Below, piece after piece: positions 60,385 through 64,000 of a stretch of DNA of 64,000 nt. Source of the DNA: Bifidobacterium sp. B4142 (GTDB lineage Bacteria > Actinomycetota > Actinomycetes > Actinomycetales > Bifidobacteriaceae); contig NZ_JAFNMJ010000001.1 in the NCBI RefSeq assembly GCF_026537325.1, positions 620,001 to 684,000 of the forward strand, read 5' to 3'. Position 1 is the first letter of the stretch; every line of letters begins with the position of its first letter. The notes below the pieces were generated by a model, which saw only the letters and a list, made by a program, of their open reading frames with translations, did no database searches and was not told the DNA's origin. The translations under genes and the position numbers were made by a program.

Positions 60385-61122
60385 ATGAATGAACTGCCAC
60401 TGAAGATGGAGGGGGTGTCCTTCCATTACAAGGCTGGTGAAGCTGGAATAGACCAAGTTGGCTTGGAATGTCCGGCAGGATCTTGGACCGCAGTCATGGG
60501 CCCTTCCGGAGCAGGGAAAACCACCCTGCTCTATTGCGCCTCAGGGCTCTTGCCTGTGCAGCAGGGATCGGTCGAGATTGCCGGCCAGAACATAGCCGGG
60601 ATGAAGGAGTCCGCTTTGACCAGGATGCGGCGTGACCATATAGGTTTCGTCTTTCAGGATTACAACCTGGTCGAGGCCTTCACCTGTTTGCAGAACGTCA
60701 TGCTGCCCCAGCTCTTCGGCGGCCCCAAAGTTGGTGTCGTCCGATCACTGCAGGCCCTAAAGATTTTGGGGCTGGATGGTTATGCGCAGCAGTATCCGTC
60801 TGACATATCTGGCGGTCAAAGGCAACGCGTGGCCATTGCCAGGGCGTTGGTCGCCCAGCCAGACATGATTTTTGCGGACGAACCCACGGGTGCGCTGGAT
60901 ACGCGCAGCTCGGAAATGGTTCTGGATGCCCTTTCGACCCTGGTGGAGGGCGGACGAACCGTGCTGATGGTAACACATGACCCCAACGTGGCGGCCTGGG
61001 CGCAGCGCACGGTGTTCTTGGTGGACGGCACCGTGCATTCGATCTGCCAGGGGTATACGGCCGAGCAGCTGGCCACTCATCTGACCAGCATGACTCAGGT
61101 TAGCCAGGGGGTAGACAGATGA
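60385..61122 (+). CDS. ABC transporter ATPase (MacB/LolD type)
   Basis: A 245-residue ATPase of the MacB/BceA group with Walker A GPSGAGKTT, Q-loop FQDYNLVEAFT, signature ISGGQRQRVAIARAL, Walker B MIFADEPTGALDT and switch His in VTHDP. The EPTGALD signature points to export of peptides or lipoproteins with an FtsX-type permease. ATG 60385 follows GAAAGGA; its stop overlaps the permease start (ATGA). Confidence 0.93.
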   Translation: MNELPLKMEGVSFHYKAGEAGIDQVGLECPAGSWTAVMGPSGAGKTTLLYCASGLLPVQQGSVEIAGQNIAGMKESALTRMRRDHIGFVFQDYNLVEAFTCLQNVMLPQLFGGPKVGVVRSLQALKILGLDGYAQQYPSDISGGQRQRVAIARALVAQPDMIFADEPTGALDTRSSEMVLDALSTLVEGGRTVLMVTHDPNVAAWAQRTVFLVDGTVHSICQGYTAEQLATHLTSMTQVSQGVDR

Positions 61123-63170
61123 TGCATGTAGGCAAAGGTCAAGCTGGAAGAGGTGAAGTTCCCGGACAGGTGTCCCTACATGCATCCTCCTCAATCAGTC
61201 GACCGACCTTTTTCTTTCTGGTCTGGTCCCTGATCAAGAAGCATCGAGCATCATACACGGTCATGGGTCTGTCCACATGCCTGGCATCCCTTCTGACTTC
61301 TTCGACCATGCAGGTCTACCAAGCGGGAAAGTCCTTTGATAGTATTGGCAATTTGAGCAAGCTGAACACCTACCGGCGTTTCCAAGCCAAGGCACCTTAT
61401 TCAGGTCTCTTCATAGTCACTGTTCCAGCGCTGGCTTGCTGCCTGCTCGTGTCGGTTTTTTTGATTCTCTCGTCGGTAACCTTTCTGACTCAGGAGCGCC
61501 GACGCGAGTATGGAATGATGCGGTTGAACGGTGCCTCCCGCAGGAGGATCCTGATCATAGGTCTCCTGGAGTTCTCGATTCCCTTGGCCCTCTCGAATCT
61601 CATAGGTTGCCTGGTCGGATCCCTCCTGACTGTACCAGTAGGACGGTTTTACGCGCGCTCGGCCGAGTTCAGCGACAGGGGCATGGTTTTCACCCCACGG
61701 ATTCGGCCTTTCATTGCAGTGGTCACTTTCATCATGATGATGGTCGCCTGTCTGCTGGGAGTATGGATGGCTATGCGCAAGGTGGGCGGGGCATCACCGC
61801 TCCAGCTCATGACGGAAACCAATGACCGAACCAAGCGGATCGGATGGGTTCGTTCTTCAGCAGCCTTGGTCTTTCTGATCCTGACCTTGGTGGTCGGGTT
61901 CGCCCCACTGCCTTCTATGACTCAGGACCTGCGGATTATGTTCGAGGTCATTCTTGTCATCACTACGGTCTATTTGGCGGCTCCGGTCCTGGTCGTCCTG
62001 ACTGTGTCAGTCATCGGTCTGATTCCGGCGAAGGCGGCCGGAGGCCCCGGTCTTCTGGCCCTGCAGCGTGCTCGAAAGGAGAGCGCAGGTTCAACCGCGA
62101 TAGCCCTCCCAGCTATGATGGTTCTGACCATTGTCATCTCACTTGTGGCTGCCCTGCAGGCTGGTTCCATCGGCGGGGCGGTTCTGAGCTTGTACCCCTT
62201 GAAGGCCGATGTTATGGCTACTTCCCTTGATCCGGATGCCGAAAACCGCGATCCATCCGAGCTGATCAGTGGGATGCCTGAGGTTCGAGACTTTGTCACC
62301 TACCAGACTCAGCAATGGGCTATGGAAGGATCGCAGGGCCAGGCGGCAACGGTGGTATGGGAATCTGCAGATCAACTGCGGGGTCAGAATTCGTCGGGCA
62401 TTCAGTTCTCCCCGGTTAAAGGGAATTTGGCTGACCTAGGTCCAGGGCGAGTCGCAGTGAATCAGGATTCCTCCTATTCCATAGGTGACACCGTCTGTCT
62501 TCTTGATCGTCATGATCGACGGCATGAGGCACGGATCGTTGCTCTTGTTCAGTCGCCTAAGGGCATCCCACAACTATCTGCAAGCAATAACTATCCTCAG
62601 TTTCTGACTGTGGATGATAACCTGCCTCGATTGGGGGAAGACCCACATACGATCATTCCCATTTCAGCTGCCAATCAGACTGATGCGCATAGGATTGTCA
62701 CTCTTCTGAAGGGTGGCCTTCAGGGCGACTTCGCAGTGCAGACCAGGCAGGAATATATAGACGACTTTATTCAACGAGGCCTGTCCGGGCAGACGGCCTT
62801 GACGGTCATGATCGTCGGCGGGACCGTTCTTGCCCTGATCTTCATGATGCAGTCTATCGCTATTTTGGCCTGGGAGCGCAAGCGGCAGAACCAGCGGCTC
62901 AACAAGATTGGTGTTGTCTGGAGTTCAATAACCTGGTCGGGGGTGATGGAGACGCTGACCGATGTGGCCGGTGGCGCAGTAATGTCTCTGCTGGCGATTG
63001 TCATCGTCGAAGGCTGCATAGCCTTGAGTTTCGTCCAGGCCGGCATGTCTGTGGCTCTGACTCCTGTGCCCGTAGGCCGGTTCCTCCTAGTGACTGTTGT
63101 TCTGTTGCTGGTGGCGGTGTTCACATCCTGGCTGTGCAGTCTGCAATCCAGGAAGGCGGAAGAAGGCTAA
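61119..63170 (+). CDS. FtsX-domain ABC permease
   Basis: A 683-residue permease with two FtsX halves. The first half has an anchor helix, a 40-residue loop, and three helices with FLTQERRREYGMMRLNGASRR, the FtsX coupling segment. The second half has four helices, a 190-residue extracytoplasmic domain (from ADVMATSLDP to IDDFIQRG), and a final FtsX unit with AWERKRQNQRLNKIG. It resembles BceB/MacB-type systems used for antimicrobial-peptide resistance or export. It is coupled to the ATPase by ATGA. Confidence 0.9.
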   Translation: MMHVGKGQAGRGEVPGQVSLHASSSISRPTFFFLVWSLIKKHRASYTVMGLSTCLASLLTSSTMQVYQAGKSFDSIGNLSKLNTYRRFQAKAPYSGLFIVTVPALACCLLVSVFLILSSVTFLTQERRREYGMMRLNGASRRRILIIGLLEFSIPLALSNLIGCLVGSLLTVPVGRFYARSAEFSDRGMVFTPRIRPFIAVVTFIMMMVACLLGVWMAMRKVGGASPLQLMTETNDRTKRIGWVRSSAALVFLILTLVVGFAPLPSMTQDLRIMFEVILVITTVYLAAPVLVVLTVSVIGLIPAKAAGGPGLLALQRARKESAGSTAIALPAMMVLTIVISLVAALQAGSIGGAVLSLYPLKADVMATSLDPDAENRDPSELISGMPEVRDFVTYQTQQWAMEGSQGQAATVVWESADQLRGQNSSGIQFSPVKGNLADLGPGRVAVNQDSSYSIGDTVCLLDRHDRRHEARIVALVQSPKGIPQLSASNNYPQFLTVDDNLPRLGEDPHTIIPISAANQTDAHRIVTLLKGGLQGDFAVQTRQEYIDDFIQRGLSGQTALTVMIVGGTVLALIFMMQSIAILAWERKRQNQRLNKIGVVWSSITWSGVMETLTDVAGGAVMSLLAIVIVEGCIALSFVQAGMSVALTPVPVGRFLLVTVVLLLVAVFTSWLCSLQSRKAEEG

Positions 63171-63223
63171 ACTCGTCAGGAGGTTTGTCCCGCAGTAAGC
63201 CAAAGTTGCGGGTCGGTGTCACA

Positions 63224-64000
63224 ATGGAGAGCATGGGAAAGACCTTGAATAAGGCGGCCATGGTCGTCGTAACCTATAAGCGTCAGGAATTGCTGACAGG
63301 CCTGTTCGACTCGATTCTCCAACTTACCCAAGCCCCATGGCGGATTGTGGTGGTGGATAACGAGAATTCGGCAGACACGCGAACCATAGTTGAGCAGTTT
63401 TCTGAACGTGTGACAGGACGTTGGGGCAGGACCATCATCGACGGCTCCGGCAATCAAGATCGTGTGGTTTATCTGCCACAGGACCAGAATGGCGGCGGCG
63501 CGGGAGGCTTCTCCGCCGGTGTGGGGAAAGCATACGAGCTCGGTGCCGAATGGTTCTGGGTCATGGATGATGACGTTGCAGTAGAACCTGAAGGACTTGA
63601 CTCGCTGGCCCAATGGAGTGACCGCTATCAGGTGGTGCAGGGTTCCCGGCTGGATTATGATGGCGGTTCCTTCTATTGGCAGTATCATTTTCTCACTGCC
63701 TTGGGTATTCCAGACCCGATCGCCCCAGGTGATTTCGGACCATCAGGATGTCGGCCTATGAACACCATGTGCTTTGAAGGGGGATTCTTCTCCAGGCAGA
63801 TTGTGGATCAAATCGGTCTGCCTGATCCGCGCTTCTTCATCTATTGGGATGACACCATCTATGGGTATTTGGCATCCAAGGTCACACAGCCTGTGGTCAT
63901 ATCAGATGTAGTCATGCGCCGGACTCGCAACTTAGCTAATTGGAACATCGCTGGGGTGCGCCAGCTCAATTCCACGTCTGACATGAACCGTTATCACATC
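63224..64000 (+). CDS. GT2-family glycosyltransferase (3' end outside window)
   Basis: A 259-codon open frame running off the right edge. The Rossmann start AAMVVVTYKRQELLTGLF is near residue 11, VVVDNENS follows, and the metal-binding WVMDDDVAVEP motif is near residue 108. The region after it (MNTMCFEGGFFSRQIV, then DPRFFIYWDDTIYGY) is typical of GT2 enzymes such as rhamnosyl- or galactofuranosyltransferases. It would act on cell-surface glycan. Start is uncertain: ATG 63224 or ATG 63233; AGGAGG at 63179-63184 is too far from either. Confidence 0.85.
   Translation, partial: MESMGKTLNKAAMVVVTYKRQELLTGLFDSILQLTQAPWRIVVVDNENSADTRTIVEQFSERVTGRWGRTIIDGSGNQDRVVYLPQDQNGGGAGGFSAGVGKAYELGAEWFWVMDDDVAVEPEGLDSLAQWSDRYQVVQGSRLDYDGGSFYWQYHFLTALGIPDPIAPGDFGPSGCRPMNTMCFEGGFFSRQIVDQIGLPDPRFFIYWDDTIYGYLASKVTQPVVISDVVMRRTRNLANWNIAGVRQLNSTSDMNRYHI

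Overview
The window reads as a chromosomal segment of a Gram-positive, GC-rich actinobacterium, almost certainly Bifidobacterium or a close relative. The grounds are a Pup/Dop/PafA/ARC pupylation locus with no 20S proteasome genes beside it, groEL without groES and under two CIRCE operators, a PriA-like protein with no ATPase motif, DUF3027 next to clpC, and the rpsL-rpsG-fusA-tuf order. The species cannot be fixed from sequence alone.

Layout. 1-3.6 kb is a small accessory edge: a truncated exported-protein gene carrying an 11-G tract, a gene-poor AT-richer stretch, tRNA-His, and a minus-strand operon of a YwiC-like membrane protein, a hypoxanthine/uracil-type DNA glycosylase and an ASCH gene broken by a 1-nt frameshift. 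4.0-15.5 kb is plus-strand housekeeping: rpsL (TTG start), rpsG, fusA, tuf, efp, nusB, carA, carB, gmk. ilvD follows on the minus strand, then rpoZ, metK, priA, a HAD hydrolase and fmt. 23.4-29.1 kb is the pupylation locus arc-dop-(degenerate inositol-monophosphatase-like gene)-pup-pafA, followed by hup.

29.6-41.5 kb is mostly minus strand: ung, then a six-gene MoxR/DUF58/VWA operon in which every junction is a 4-nt ATGA overlap; a WXG-like small protein coupled to a lipase-type hydrolase; purB; and a flippase-like protein with an embedded pseudokinase-like region. 41.6-53 kb is stress and envelope biology: a LytR_C protein, a cold-shock protein, CIRCE-groEL, a WXG100 protein divergent from a TPM-domain membrane protein, an OmpR-type two-component system, a cold-shock-domain protein, DUF3027 and clpC.

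53.3-56.6 kb is a minus-strand riboflavin uptake operon: promoter, FMN riboswitch, ribU, then one polypeptide fusing both ECF ATPases and the EcfT transmembrane protein. 56.7-63.2 kb is a plus-strand cassette of ECF sigma factor, multi-pass membrane protein, ABC ATPase, ABC-2-like permease, MacB-type ATPase and FtsX-type permease. This is the strongest candidate for an undescribed signal-responsive transport or defence system. A GT2 glycosyltransferase is cut by the right edge.

Boundaries are marked by several long perfect hairpins at convergent or tail-to-tail junctions. All functions are read from motifs and context; no database search was run.
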